From NCBI GenBank assembly GCA_023386395.1, contig JAEWJV010000358.1, positions 1 to 15,211 of the forward strand: a stretch of 15,211 bases of DNA, written 5' to 3'. Positions 1 to 8,407 of this stretch are shown here, piece by piece (position 1 is the first letter of the stretch; each line of letters starts with the position of its first letter). Origin of the DNA: Bacteroidota bacterium. Lineage in GTDB: Bacteria; Bacteroidota; Bacteroidia; Chitinophagales; Chitinophagaceae. A model generated the notes under the pieces. The model worked only from the letters and a program-made list of their open reading frames with translations, did no database searches and was not told the DNA's origin. Both the position numbers and the translations under genes were made by a program.

Positions 1-1094
1 CCTATGTGATAAATAATGCCATAGCTCCAGTCAAACGCAAATAATCCCCTGCGGTACTTTTCGGGGAAACGCGTATTCATTCCACTCATAACATTGGTGG
101 GCGAACCGGGGCCAATATTCAGTATAGCGGGAACATTATCAGGATAGGAAGGTGACCATTTGCCATTGTTTTCGCGGTAGCCAAATTCTGAACCACTGGT
201 TACATGGCAAATACGTGTGGGCCTGTACCAGGGAAGCCCCATATCCCACTCCATATCAGAATCATAAGTGAACAATTCACCGTCTTCATTAAAAGCTATA
301 TCAAAGGGATTGCGGAAACCTGAACTGAAAAGCTCCCAGCGTGACCCAACAGAATCCGTTTTGGCAATCCAGCCGCCAGGCGGCTGGCGGTCGTTGCCAA
401 ACCCGTTTGGATCGAGCAGTAAAGGCAATAAGTTATCATTCTTCCAGGTTTTGGGAAGATAGTAGTTATCCATTTCAGGCAGGTCAGTAAAATTGCCTGC
501 TATCACATACAAAGATTTTTTATCAGGCGATAAGATTATACTATGCGGGCCATGTTCACCATTACCGTATAAACGTTTCATCATAGTAATCTTGTCAAAT
601 TCATCATCGCCGTTGGTATCCTGCAGGCGGTATAAACCACTGGGCCTGGTAACGCTGTCTTTTTGGCCTTCATCATTTACCACCACATATAAGCTGTTAT
701 ATGCCCATAACAAGCCATGGGCTAAGCCCATTTTTATACGTGCATGAGAAGTATCGCCCGGCACATTAATTTCCAGCCTGTCAACCTTCATTTTATTGGC
801 AGCCGTATCTGCGCCGATGGGCGGCACTGTAATGCGGTAGAGATAGCCGTATTGATCACAGGCAATAATGCGTCCCTTATCATCAAATGTCATAGCCACC
901 CATGAGCCTTCATTGTTATCTGAAGGATTATACAGGCGCTCTGCATGAAAGCCTTCAGGAATTTTCAACTTGGCTAATTTGGGATCTGAACTTTCCTGAT
1001 GCGATTCAGTTTGGTTACAGCCCGTTGTTGCCAAAAAAATTAATCCAAAAACTGCTGGAAAAAGTCGTACGAAAAAATTGTTCTTTTTGTTCAT
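1..1094 (-). CDS. PVC-type heme-binding / DUF7133-like beta-propeller dehydrogenase, lipoprotein (3' end outside window)
   Basis: The reading frame is open from an ATG at 1094 to the left edge (364 residues), so the C-terminus is missing. The N-terminus has a basic stretch, a hydrophobic segment (residues 7-22) and a Cys at 26 after LATTG, which suggests lipoprotein export, although the Thr at -3 is an unusual lipobox residue. The rest reads as a beta-propeller: LKIPEGFHAERLY (43-55), a DTNGDDEFD calcium-loop-like segment (159-167), GEHGPHSI (179-186), and a block at 260-345 with FRNPFDIAFNEDGELF, EWDMGLPWYRPTRICHVTSG and NIGPGSPT. I recognise that block from the putative membrane-bound dehydrogenase group (TIGR02603/DUF7133), whose members often carry a C-terminal HEAT region and a CxxCH cytochrome c domain; those would lie outside the window. 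The substrate is unknown and sugar or alcohol oxidation is only inferred. It follows the SusD gene on the same strand, with a terminator between. No Shine-Dalgarno is visible. Confidence 0.85.
   Translation of the reverse strand, partial: MNKKNNFFVRLFPAVFGLIFLATTGCNQTESHQESSDPKLAKLKIPEGFHAERLYNPSDNNEGSWVAMTFDDKGRIIACDQYGYLYRITVPPIGADTAANKMKVDRLEINVPGDTSHARIKMGLAHGLLWAYNSLYVVVNDEGQKDSVTRPSGLYRLQDTNGDDEFDKITMMKRLYGNGEHGPHSIILSPDKKSLYVIAGNFTDLPEMDNYYLPKTWKNDNLLPLLLDPNGFGNDRQPPGGWIAKTDSVGSRWELFSSGFRNPFDIAFNEDGELFTYDSDMEWDMGLPWYRPTRICHVTSGSEFGYRENNGKWSPSYPDNVPAILNIGPGSPTNVMSGMNTRFPEKYRRGLFAFDWSYGIIYHI
369..387. repeat. 19-bp perfect GC-rich palindrome inside the dehydrogenase gene
   Basis: CCAGCCGCC (369-377), a single A, then GGCGGCTGG (379-387) form a perfect inverted repeat inside coding sequence. 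On the coding strand it spells part of RQPPGGW (residues 236-242). A PGGW/PGGY stretch is familiar at this point in the family, so the palindrome may come from codon choice and need not be an inserted repeat. Confidence 0.5.
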
Positions 1095-1117
1095 GTAATA
1101 AAATTTCTACATCAATG

Positions 1118-1174
1118 AAAAAAAATTTAAAGCCGGTAACTATTATCGTTAGATTATATGTTAGCGGCTTTAAA
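1118..1174 (-). terminator. Rho-independent terminator after the SusD gene
   Basis: On the minus strand TTTAAAGCCGCTAAC (1174-1160) pairs with GTTACCGGCTTTAAA (1140-1126): a 10-bp outer stem, one C-C mismatch and a 4-bp inner stem around a 19-nt loop. Eight T residues follow at 1125-1118. The hairpin starts 34 nt after the SusD stop codon and ends 23 nt before the dehydrogenase start codon. It would stop or reduce transcription coming from the susCD genes. Confidence 0.8.
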
Positions 1175-1207
1175 ACTATTTATTTATGCTTTATCTATTC
1201 ATAAAAT

Positions 1208-2731
1208 TTAAAAATAAGGAGTTAAGGCCGCTTCTTCAGCAGGCAACGGATAAACTGTATCCAATATAGTAAATGCATTGCTTGGCGGTTTAGCACCTGA
1301 AGGATAATAATAATCCAGCGGGTTACCCACAACCCTTTGCCCGTATGCTGTTATTACATCTTTCATACGGCCTGTTCTTACCAGATCGAACCATCGTTTA
1401 TTTTCAAATGCAAGTTCAACCCTTCTTTCATTGAATATAGCATCACGCATATCGGATTGTGATGCGGCTGTTGTTGCTTTTAAACCGGCACGCGTACGAA
1501 CCATGTTGAGGTAAGTCGCAGCCTCAGCAGGTTTGTTGCCTTCATTCAATGCCTCTGCTAAAAACAGTAATACTTCTGCGTAACGGTAAACCGGCCAGTC
1601 AGTTCCTGTATTGCCCTGCAACGCATGCTCCTTTGCATATTTTTTTATGTAAGGATAAACTTTATTGTCGCGTAATGATGTGCTTAGTGTTATGTACGCT
1701 ATAGAAGCGTCCTCTCTTTTATCGCCTTCTTCGTAGGCAGCGATAATATCCGGCGTAGGAATATTATTACCTTCTTCTGAAAGCGGTTGCGGGTTAGAAA
1801 CATGCGTAATGGTTTCTACTTCTTCAGCCAGCATAGGACGTGGCAAAAATGAATACATAAAGTTTCCATTATATCCGTCCGAGCCTTCTTTAAACTGCAC
1901 TTCAAAAACTGACTCAATATTATTTTTATTGGAAGATGAATTTGAAAATGCATCATTATAATCATCCATCAATTTATACTCACCACTTTGTACAATCGTT
2001 TTTAATAAGCCTTCTGCGGAAGCCCAGTCTTTAAGCTCGATATAAACATTTGCGAGCAAAGTTGCGGCAGCGCCTGAAGTGGCCCGGCCTGCTTCCTGCT
2101 TGGATTTAACGGGCAGCAGTGTTACAGCTTCGCTTGCATCTTTTTTAATCTGGTCGTAAATAGAATCAACGGAAGATAAGGGCAAAGCTGCTTCTTCCCT
2201 GTTGGTAACCGGCGTTAAATGAAGCGGCACTTTACCAAATAAACGTACCAGTTCAAAATAAGCGTAAGCCCTTAAATATAAAGCCTGTCCTTTAAGGTTA
2301 CTTTTGGAGGCCGCATCAAAATCAACCTCATCTATTGAAGCAAGGATCTGGTTTGTACGGGAAATTATCTGGTATTCCTGGCGGTACAAATCACGCACTC
2401 TTGTATTGGTGGTTATACCATCTGAAGTAGGCACTGCAAAATCTGCTACATTCTCTGTATTATCCACTGCACCGAATAAAGTGTTGCGGGCATAGTAAGT
2501 GTTATCAGAGTGCAATTCTTCCAATACCCAGGCATTATTGTTTGCAATGGAGCGCAATGGGGCATAAGCAGCATTTACAGCCTGTGCAAAATCTGATTCT
2601 GTTTTGAAAAAAGTAGCCGAGCTTAATGAAGTTTCAGGTACTATATCCAGAAATTTTTTACAACTGCCAAACATTATTACTGTACCGAGCAATAATATTA
2701 TATACATTTTATTTTTCATCTTGATAAGCAT
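1208..2731 (-). CDS. RagB/SusD family nutrient-binding outer-membrane lipoprotein
   Basis: A 507-residue SusD-like protein, of ordinary length for the family. It would sit on the outside of the outer membrane as the substrate-binding lid of the SusC transporter encoded just upstream. Residues 9-23 are hydrophobic and end in MFGSC, with the lipidated Cys at 24 followed by KKFLD, a common SusD start. Family signatures are GQALYLRAYAYFELVRLFG (148-166) in the TPR-like helical core, WPVYRYAEVLLFLAEALNE (379-397), and NERRVELAFENKRWFDLVRTG (434-454), the most conserved RagB/SusD segment. The C-terminus YPLPAEEAALTPYF is a variant of the usual closing motif. The start could also be Met5 (MKNKMYII), which leaves a more typical signal peptide. 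It lies 31 bp after the SusC stop codon and is surely cotranscribed. The ligand cannot be read from the sequence. Confidence 0.97.
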   Translation of the reverse strand: MLIKMKNKMYIILLLGTVIMFGSCKKFLDIVPETSLSSATFFKTESDFAQAVNAAYAPLRSIANNNAWVLEELHSDNTYYARNTLFGAVDNTENVADFAVPTSDGITTNTRVRDLYRQEYQIISRTNQILASIDEVDFDAASKSNLKGQALYLRAYAYFELVRLFGKVPLHLTPVTNREEAALPLSSVDSIYDQIKKDASEAVTLLPVKSKQEAGRATSGAAATLLANVYIELKDWASAEGLLKTIVQSGEYKLMDDYNDAFSNSSSNKNNIESVFEVQFKEGSDGYNGNFMYSFLPRPMLAEEVETITHVSNPQPLSEEGNNIPTPDIIAAYEEGDKREDASIAYITLSTSLRDNKVYPYIKKYAKEHALQGNTGTDWPVYRYAEVLLFLAEALNEGNKPAEAATYLNMVRTRAGLKATTAASQSDMRDAIFNERRVELAFENKRWFDLVRTGRMKDVITAYGQRVVGNPLDYYYPSGAKPPSNAFTILDTVYPLPAEEAALTPYF

Positions 2732-2762
2732 TAAAATTGAAAAGATTGTTCTGTAAAGCTGT

Positions 2763-5700
2763 TTAGAAATTTACATTAACACCTAACGTATAAGTACGTG
2801 GGATAGGGAAACTTGACAAGTCTATACCCTGGCTTAAGTTATCGTTGGTGAAACTTGTTTCAGGATTGGGGCCTCCCCAGTAATTTGTAAACACATATAC
2901 CTGCTGAACAGAAGCATATATCCTTGCAGATCTAATAGATTTACTTTTAAAACCAACTGTATATCCCAGCGTAATATTTTTAATGGTGAAGAAAGATGCA
3001 TTGCCTACAAACTGGCTGTTTGCCCAGTCTCTTTCCACGCCTGTAACATTACCGCCGCCAACAGTAGTTCCAAAAAATCCATCACCCGGATTTTCTTCGG
3101 AACGCCAGCGGTCTTTTACTCTTTCAACCATATTGAATACACCATCAAGGTTAGCAAGGCTGTACAGATGGCGCATATATAACTGGTTGCCATAAGAACC
3201 TGATGCTACAACTGAGAAATCAAAATTGCGGTAGTTGATAGTGTTGGTAATACCGTAAATAAATTTAGGGAATGGTGATCCAATGATAGTGCGGTCATCC
3301 TGGTCGCCGCCATAAGTAATCACGCCGTCGCCATTCACGTCTTTTAATTTAATGCTTCCAACAGTAGAGCGGCCTGGTATGATGGGAGAGCTTTCAAGGT
3401 CTTTTTCATTTTCATAATGCCCTAACTTTTGCATACCGTAAAACACACCAAATGGCTGGCCCACTTCTGTAACATTAAATGATCCATATACGCGGTCAAT
3501 ACCATCAGCTAATTCCAATACCTTATTCCTGTTGAAAGAAATATTAGCATTGGTAGTCCACTGGAATTTGCCAACTGTATTTCTTGTGGTAACAGAAAAC
3601 TCATGGCCCCAGAATTTTATCTCGCCTATATTATCATTGAAATTACCAAAGCCTGATTCCTGCGGTACCTGCACGCTATACAAAAGATTGGTTGTATGCT
3701 TTAAATAATAATCATACGTAAACTGTATCCTGTCGTGGAAGAGACCCAGGTCAATACCGGCATCATATGCTTTGGTAGTTTCCCATCCAAGATTACTGTT
3801 AGCAAGCGATGTAACTGCTGCACCTGTGGCCACATTATCATTAAAAACAGAATTAACTGTATTATTCACCAAAGCATACTGTGTATAGTTACCAATATTA
3901 TTGTTTCCGATTACACCATAGCTGGCGCGGATTTTTGCAAAAGAGATTGGTCGTATGTTACTAAAGAAATTTTCATCAGACATAATCCAGCCGGCAGATA
4001 CAGAAGGGAATGTACCCCAGCGGTTGTTAGCACCAAAACGGGAAGAACCATCACTGCGTATGGCAGCAGTAAGCAGGTATTTGCCCTTATAGTTATATGT
4101 TAACCTTGAAAGAAATGAAGACAATGTCCAATCCTGTAGATCATTATAAGTACTACCACCTCTCGAAATATTTACAGCGCTTTGAATGGTATTAATCCTG
4201 TCGTCGGGATAAGTATCAGCCCTGATAACAGTTGTACTGTAATTATATTTTTGGTTGGTAAACCCTGCGAGCAATTCAAAATGATGATCATGAATATCCC
4301 TTGTATAAGTAGCCAGGTTTTCATTCAGCCAGGTAACTTCATCCTGGTTAAACCTTCTTGATACTGCTGTTGTGGGAATGGGTACATTAATAGCATACGT
4401 TGCTGTTGACGGATTAAAATAGAAGTATTTGGTTCCGATATACTGCACGTTCATGCTTGACTTTAATACCAGCCCCTTTATGGGTTCATACTGCGCGTAT
4501 GCATTACTGAGCAGGTTGATAAATCTTGTTTCATCCGTAATTTCAGTGGATGCACGCACCCAGTTTGGATATGCATAAATATTACCTGTGCTTGCCGGGA
4601 ATTGATTATACTTTGTTAGCTCGCCGTTTTCATCATAGATAGGCATAACCGGCCATGTATGCAAGGCATCAAAAAGCAGCCCGGTTCCGCGGTCGCCATC
4701 TGTTTGCGGCTGGTTATCGTAAATATAAGATGGGGCAAGATCAAACCCTATTTTAACCTTCTTGGAAATGTTATAATCTAAATTCATTCTTAAAGAATAG
4801 CGCTGATATTTTGTATTCAGCACCACGCCTTCCTGGTTAAACACACCAGCCACCACAGCCGCATTCAGCTTATCATTCCTGGTAGCAATGGTAACATTAT
4901 AACTTTGGATAGGCGCCTTTTGAAGCAATGCCCCATACCAGTCATTGTTCTTGCCTTCATATATAGAAGGGTTCTGAAATTCTGCAGGTACCGCCTGGCC
5001 TTCATCTTCATAATATTCTTTTTTAAATTGGGCAAACTCCACCGCATCCATCATTTTTATACGGCCATGTTTTGGCACTTCCTGCATACCCACATAAGCA
5101 TTAACGCCAATGGTTGTTTGCCCCATCTTTGCCGATTTTGTTGTAATTAATACTACACCATTGGCAGCGCGGGAACCATACAAAGAAGTAGAGGCCGCAT
5201 CTTTTAAAATTGAAATACTTTCTATTTCATCAGGGTTAAGTGAACCTATATTACCTACAATAGGGAAACCATCTACTACATACAAAGGATCGCTGCCTGC
5301 AGAAACAGATAACTGTCCCCGTATTCTTACTGACATGCCTTTACCAGGCTGTCCCGTATTCTGGTTGATCTGCACACCTGCAAGTTTGCCCTGCAGCTTT
5401 TGTGCAATCTGCGATACAGGAAGGTCCTGCAGCTTTCCCATATCAACCGTTTGTACAGCACCCGTTACATCTTTCTTTCTTTGCGTACCATAACCAACTA
5501 CTATCACCTGGTCCAATTGGTTATTGTTTAGTGTTAACTGAAGATTAATAGCATTCTGATTATCCACAGCAATTGTTTGAGGCAAATAACCAAGAGAAGT
5601 GATAATAAGAGAATCTGCATTATTAACCTGTAAACTAAAATTACCCTGTACATCGCTTACTGTGCCGTGCGTGCTTCCTTTTATAGTTATAGAAGCATTA

Positions 5701-5861
5701 GGAACAGGTTGCCCGGTGGATGCATCCGTTAATTTACCATTGATTGATCTTTGTTGTGCAAAGCATGGTATCGTAGCCATCAGAGCCATTAGTGTAACAA
5801 CACCAGGCAATATGCGACGAAGCAGTCTTTTAAAATAAAAAAAGTGCATAGCAGCAATCAT
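2763..5861 (-). CDS. SusC/RagA family TonB-linked outer-membrane transporter
   Basis: A 1032-residue TonB-dependent transporter that imports a ligand bound by the partner SusD lipoprotein. A signal peptide (hydrophobic residues 18-33) ends at CFAQ (33-36). A carboxypeptidase-regulatory-like beta-sandwich follows at about 38-115 (INGKLTDASTGQPVPNASI, then GTVSDVQGNF). The SusC hallmark QVIVVGYGTQRKKDVTGAV (118-136) leads into the plug domain, with AGVQIN, VRIRG, DPLYVVDGFP (191-200) and EIESISILKDAASTSLYGSRAANGVVLITTK. The remainder is a 22-strand-type barrel ending in NVNF. There is no N-terminal secretin/STN domain, so it is probably not a signal-transducing transporter acting through an anti-sigma factor. 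Met5 is an alternative start that gives a cleaner signal peptide. No degradative enzyme is encoded close by, so the substrate is unknown. Confidence 0.98.
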   Translation of the reverse strand: MIAAMHFFYFKRLLRRILPGVVTLMALMATIPCFAQQRSINGKLTDASTGQPVPNASITIKGSTHGTVSDVQGNFSLQVNNADSLIITSLGYLPQTIAVDNQNAINLQLTLNNNQLDQVIVVGYGTQRKKDVTGAVQTVDMGKLQDLPVSQIAQKLQGKLAGVQINQNTGQPGKGMSVRIRGQLSVSAGSDPLYVVDGFPIVGNIGSLNPDEIESISILKDAASTSLYGSRAANGVVLITTKSAKMGQTTIGVNAYVGMQEVPKHGRIKMMDAVEFAQFKKEYYEDEGQAVPAEFQNPSIYEGKNNDWYGALLQKAPIQSYNVTIATRNDKLNAAVVAGVFNQEGVVLNTKYQRYSLRMNLDYNISKKVKIGFDLAPSYIYDNQPQTDGDRGTGLLFDALHTWPVMPIYDENGELTKYNQFPASTGNIYAYPNWVRASTEITDETRFINLLSNAYAQYEPIKGLVLKSSMNVQYIGTKYFYFNPSTATYAINVPIPTTAVSRRFNQDEVTWLNENLATYTRDIHDHHFELLAGFTNQKYNYSTTVIRADTYPDDRINTIQSAVNISRGGSTYNDLQDWTLSSFLSRLTYNYKGKYLLTAAIRSDGSSRFGANNRWGTFPSVSAGWIMSDENFFSNIRPISFAKIRASYGVIGNNNIGNYTQYALVNNTVNSVFNDNVATGAAVTSLANSNLGWETTKAYDAGIDLGLFHDRIQFTYDYYLKHTTNLLYSVQVPQESGFGNFNDNIGEIKFWGHEFSVTTRNTVGKFQWTTNANISFNRNKVLELADGIDRVYGSFNVTEVGQPFGVFYGMQKLGHYENEKDLESSPIIPGRSTVGSIKLKDVNGDGVITYGGDQDDRTIIGSPFPKFIYGITNTINYRNFDFSVVASGSYGNQLYMRHLYSLANLDGVFNMVERVKDRWRSEENPGDGFFGTTVGGGNVTGVERDWANSQFVGNASFFTIKNITLGYTVGFKSKSIRSARIYASVQQVYVFTNYWGGPNPETSFTNDNLSQGIDLSSFPIPRTYTLGVNVNF

Positions 5862-6206
5862 GATTTAATGTTTAAAAAATATTTGACAATTGGTTTTATT
5901 ATGGCAACATTATTCCAGACCCGGTTAACAGGCTTAGAATAAGCACCAGTTAAAGTATTCGCAGACAGACAAGACAACCTTATTCTCAAAAACAGATACC
6001 TTCTTCCATTTTTGTAATTTGTTAAAACGAAACTATTGATTGTAAAATGTACAACTATCCTGCACTGTACTGATTCAAAAAAGTTAAACGCATGATATAC
6101 TTTAATGCAACGGAAAAAAATATAAATAACACAGGATGTTTATGCAGATAGAAAAGAAAGAAGCAACTAATAAACCATCATTATTCTATTACTATGAAAT
6201 GAATAA
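5862..6206. other. 345-bp non-coding leader region upstream of susC
   Basis: There is no credible gene on either strand. It must hold the susC promoter, but no exact TAnnTTTG box faces susC. Two one-mismatch boxes exist on the minus strand: TATTTTTT (5881-5874) with TTG 23 nt upstream, and TACATTTT near 6040-6050 with TTG 24 nt upstream. Neither is convincing. An imperfect dyad at 5910-5942 (TTATTC ... CCGGTTAACAGG ... GAATAA) could be an operator or leader hairpin. It is also the 3' flank of the LEA2-type gene, which reads away from it into the region. Confidence 0.5.
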
Positions 6207-6659
6207 TTAAAATATGCTGAACTTTTCCATAGCAGTATAGGTAAACGGAACTGTAATAAAAATGCCATGTTTACCAACTCTTGTTGAACCTTTTATTTCA
6301 ACCAGCACTTCTCTTGAAAGAAAAGTGTCTATGGCATTTTTAAAAACATTTTTCATATCAACATTCATGGATGATGGAATAATGAATTCACTGCGTTTGG
6401 CTATATGCATGAGTGTATCCAGCATATATCTTCCCATGTAATTTTGATTGATATAAATATCACAGTTCACATTGCGCAGATCAACACCAAAATTGTTTGG
6501 ATTGAAGTAAACAAGCTCAAGGCTTATCTTACTATTGACAAGCCCAATGCTGTCAACCTTTAAATTTTGCATGCCGCGGTATTCAAAAGACTGAGGTTTA
6601 TTACATGCAGTAATTAAAATGATAAGTACACAGGAAAAAAGAAAAAATCGCATAATCAA
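6207..6659 (-). CDS. LEA type 2 / WHy-domain lipoprotein
   Basis: A 150-residue predicted lipoprotein. A short hydrophobic signal ends in LITAC, with the acceptor Cys at 19. The body fits a single LEA_2/WHy immunoglobulin-like beta-sandwich: SIGLVNSKISLELVYFNPN with the family NPN motif (about 52-54), then NVNCDIYINQNYMGRYMLDT and alternating strands to the C-terminus. Bacterial members are small envelope lipoproteins of unclear function, and their plant relatives are stress-linked. Met3 is an equally plausible start. It is divergent from the small outer-membrane protein gene at 6788, with about 128 bp between them. Its product probably faces the periplasm. No catalytic residues are expected in this fold. 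Confidence 0.75.
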   Translation of the reverse strand: MIMRFFLFSCVLIILITACNKPQSFEYRGMQNLKVDSIGLVNSKISLELVYFNPNNFGVDLRNVNCDIYINQNYMGRYMLDTLMHIAKRSEFIIPSSMNVDMKNVFKNAIDTFLSREVLVEIKGSTRVGKHGIFITVPFTYTAMEKFSIF

Positions 6660-6787
6660 AAATGCGATGCGGCGAACTAAACAGCAAATTCTGTTTGAGA
6701 AAAAATTGCAAAAAAGAAAAGCTTGTGTTTTTATTATTATACTGCTATTGCAAATAACTTATTTTTACATGGCTTAATATTGTATAT

Positions 6788-7330
6788 ATGCGTTTAATTC
6801 TGTTATTGGCTGCAATAGTTCTCTCAACTGCATCAATGGCACAGGTGCCGATATTCAGTTCTAATAATTTTATGCAAAGGCCATTGTTTAACCGTACAAT
6901 TAATATTAACGACAGCGGCTTTAATAATAAAAAATGGTTTTTCACAAAATACAGTGGCATTTCAACAAGCTTTAGTTTTTTCAGAGTCGGCAATGCAACT
7001 GTAATTGCAGTGCCGGTTGGCATACAATTAAACCGCCGGTTAAACGACAATTTATTTGCTTTTGCAGGTGTTAGCGCTGCACCGGCCTATATTAATTTTC
7101 ACCAGGCATTTCTTAACAGCAATATTAAAGGCATACAAAATAAATATTCATTCAATCAGCATAACCTTGGATTATATTCAAGGGCTGAAGTTGGATTGAT
7201 GTATGTGAACGATGCAAAAACTTTTTCTATTTCCGGCAGCTTTGGTGTTGAAACCAATAATTATCCATATCCTTATTATCAATCAAACAATACAAGGCCA
7301 CAGGGACAGATAGTTCATCCAAACAGGTAA
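6788..7330 (+). CDS. small secreted, probably outer-membrane beta-barrel protein, unknown function
   Basis: A 180-residue protein with a clear signal peptide (hydrophobic 2-17, cleavage likely after SMAQ at 16-19). After it come FFTKYSGISTSFSFFRVG, ATVIAVPVGIQLNRRLNDNLFAFAGVSAAPAYINF and LGLYSRAEVGLMYVNDAKTFSISGSFGVE. These alternating aromatic and small residues, with turns between, resemble outer-membrane barrel strands. The tail YPYPYYQSNNTRPQGQIVHPNR is Pro/Asn-rich and lacks the terminal aromatic residue of classical barrels, so the barrel may end before it. I cannot name a family. The neighbours (divergent LEA2 lipoprotein, convergent DUF2520 gene) give no functional clue. No exact promoter box is seen upstream. 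Confidence 0.7.
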   Translation: MRLILLLAAIVLSTASMAQVPIFSSNNFMQRPLFNRTININDSGFNNKKWFFTKYSGISTSFSFFRVGNATVIAVPVGIQLNRRLNDNLFAFAGVSAAPAYINFHQAFLNSNIKGIQNKYSFNQHNLGLYSRAEVGLMYVNDAKTFSISGSFGVETNNYPYPYYQSNNTRPQGQIVHPNR

Positions 7331-7460
7331 GTTGTTATTGTATAACATTTTTCGTTATAACCCCAAATGCGCAATCCTTTATAAAATCTGAAGCGCTAAA
7401 AAATAATTTGTAAAAGAACTGTTACCGGCATCAAAAGTAAATAGTCAATACCTGGAATAA

Positions 7461-8222
7461 TTAAAGCCTGTTGTGTTGAATGCTTTCACTCATCATTGCA
7501 TAAATATTTTTTAATGCAGGATATACTTCAAGCAAAGCAAGATGCTTTTGAATAGTAGCATTATCGCCGCGTGCAGCCGGGCCTGTTTGCATAGCAGCAG
7601 GATCATAATAATGCAAACGTTTTACCGTTTCTTCAATCAAAGGCAGCAGCAACTGAAAGCTAATACTATTCTTATCGCAATAATCTTTCGTAAGCGCAAA
7701 TAAATGATTGGTAAAGTTGGAAGAAATGATTGCCGAAAGATGATAACGCAACCGCATTTCATCGTTTGCCTGCATTACTGTTGTCGCAAAAGATGAAGCA
7801 AAGACTTGAATAGCATTTTTTGCGTGTTCATTGTTCCCGTCAATTAAAAAAGGGATTTCGGGTTCGTAGTTTAATTCCTTTCGTAAAGATTGCAAAGGAT
7901 ATAATACGCCATAATTTTCTGAAGTTTTTTTCAATACATTCACAGAAACGCTGCCGCATGTATGTACGACTATTTTTTGCGCCGCATTTATTTGTGCGCT
8001 TACTTCAGCTACAGCTTCGTCTTTAACAGCAACAACAAACAAGTCGCTCTCTTTATTAATATTTTCCAGGCTAAAACAAGGCTTCGCATCTAGCGAGGAT
8101 GCAAGATTATTTACAGCTTCCATATTGCGCCCGGCCACTTCATTTATTAAATGATTATTTTTTTTAAAAACTTTACCTAACACTGTGGCAACATTGCCAG
8201 ATCCTATAATACTTACTATCAT
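7461..8222 (-). CDS. Rossmann-like / DUF2520 domain protein, NAD(P)-binding
   Basis: A 253-residue two-domain protein. Residues 1-115 form a Rossmann fold with a dinucleotide-binding GSGNVA motif (7-12), LFVVAVKDEAV (61-71) and HTCGSVS (87-93). This matches the F420/NADP-oxidoreductase and ketopantoate/pyrroline-carboxylate reductase-like N-terminal domain. Residues 125-250 match the all-helical DUF2520 domain, with HLSAIISSNFTNHLF (161-175) and the conserved TGPAARGD (213-220). The architecture suggests an NAD(P)-dependent oxidoreductase of the 6-phosphogluconate-dehydrogenase-like superfamily. No substrate is established that I know of. The length is normal for the family. It converges with the small barrel gene ending at 7330 and is divergent from the one at 8408. 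Confidence 0.9.
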   Translation of the reverse strand: MIVSIIGSGNVATVLGKVFKKNNHLINEVAGRNMEAVNNLASSLDAKPCFSLENINKESDLFVVAVKDEAVAEVSAQINAAQKIVVHTCGSVSVNVLKKTSENYGVLYPLQSLRKELNYEPEIPFLIDGNNEHAKNAIQVFASSFATTVMQANDEMRLRYHLSAIISSNFTNHLFALTKDYCDKNSISFQLLLPLIEETVKRLHYYDPAAMQTGPAARGDNATIQKHLALLEVYPALKNIYAMMSESIQHNRL

Positions 8223-8288
8223 ATTATTGATGAATTAATGTTTTGTTCTGATTCGCTTCCAAAAAACAAATATCAAAATTCAGTTGTT

Positions 8289-8319
8289 AAAAATTATCGA
8301 AGTAATTTAGCGCAACCAA
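8289..8319 (-). promoter_or_regulatory. candidate promoter for the DUF2520 gene
   Basis: On the minus strand a TTG (8319-8317) lies 20 nt before TAATTTTT (8296-8289), which matches the Bacteroidota pattern TTG-N(17-23)-TAnnTTTG except for the last base. The predicted leader is about 60 nt. This rests on pattern match alone in AT-rich DNA, so false positives are likely. Confidence 0.25.
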
Positions 8320-8407
8320 TATCGTATGAAACGGCATGTAAAATTTTGGCACATAGGAATTTTATTTGGCGTTACATCTGCCTGATTAAAAAATAAAAAA
8401 TAAACAG

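Noticed and set aside
268..1204. Plus-strand open frames at 268-462, 493-747 and 902-1204
   Set aside because: They lie antisense to the dehydrogenase frame, whose translation is continuous and shows clear family motifs. The short peptides resemble nothing and have no start context.
5874..5907. TTG-N23-TATTTTTT as the susC promoter
   Set aside because: It lacks the final G of the -7 box, would give a leader shorter than about 10 nt, and similar one-mismatch boxes occur elsewhere in the same AT-rich region.
6745..7050. Minus-strand open frame opposite the small outer-membrane gene
   Set aside because: The plus frame has a good signal peptide and barrel-like strands. The antisense frame has neither and would overlap the intergenic promoter region.
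7334..7361. Possible terminator after the small outer-membrane gene (GTTAT/ATAAC hairpin followed by ATTTTT)
   Set aside because: The stem is only 5 bp, AT-rich and has a 3-nt loop. A second overlapping GTTATAAC palindrome shows this is ordinary AT-rich spacer sequence.
8346..8370. Sigma-54-like -24 element TTGGCAC upstream of the beta-barrel gene at 8408
   Set aside because: The -24 half matches well, but the -12 position, five bases after TGGCAC, reads AATTT and not TTGCA, so the required GC pair is missing.
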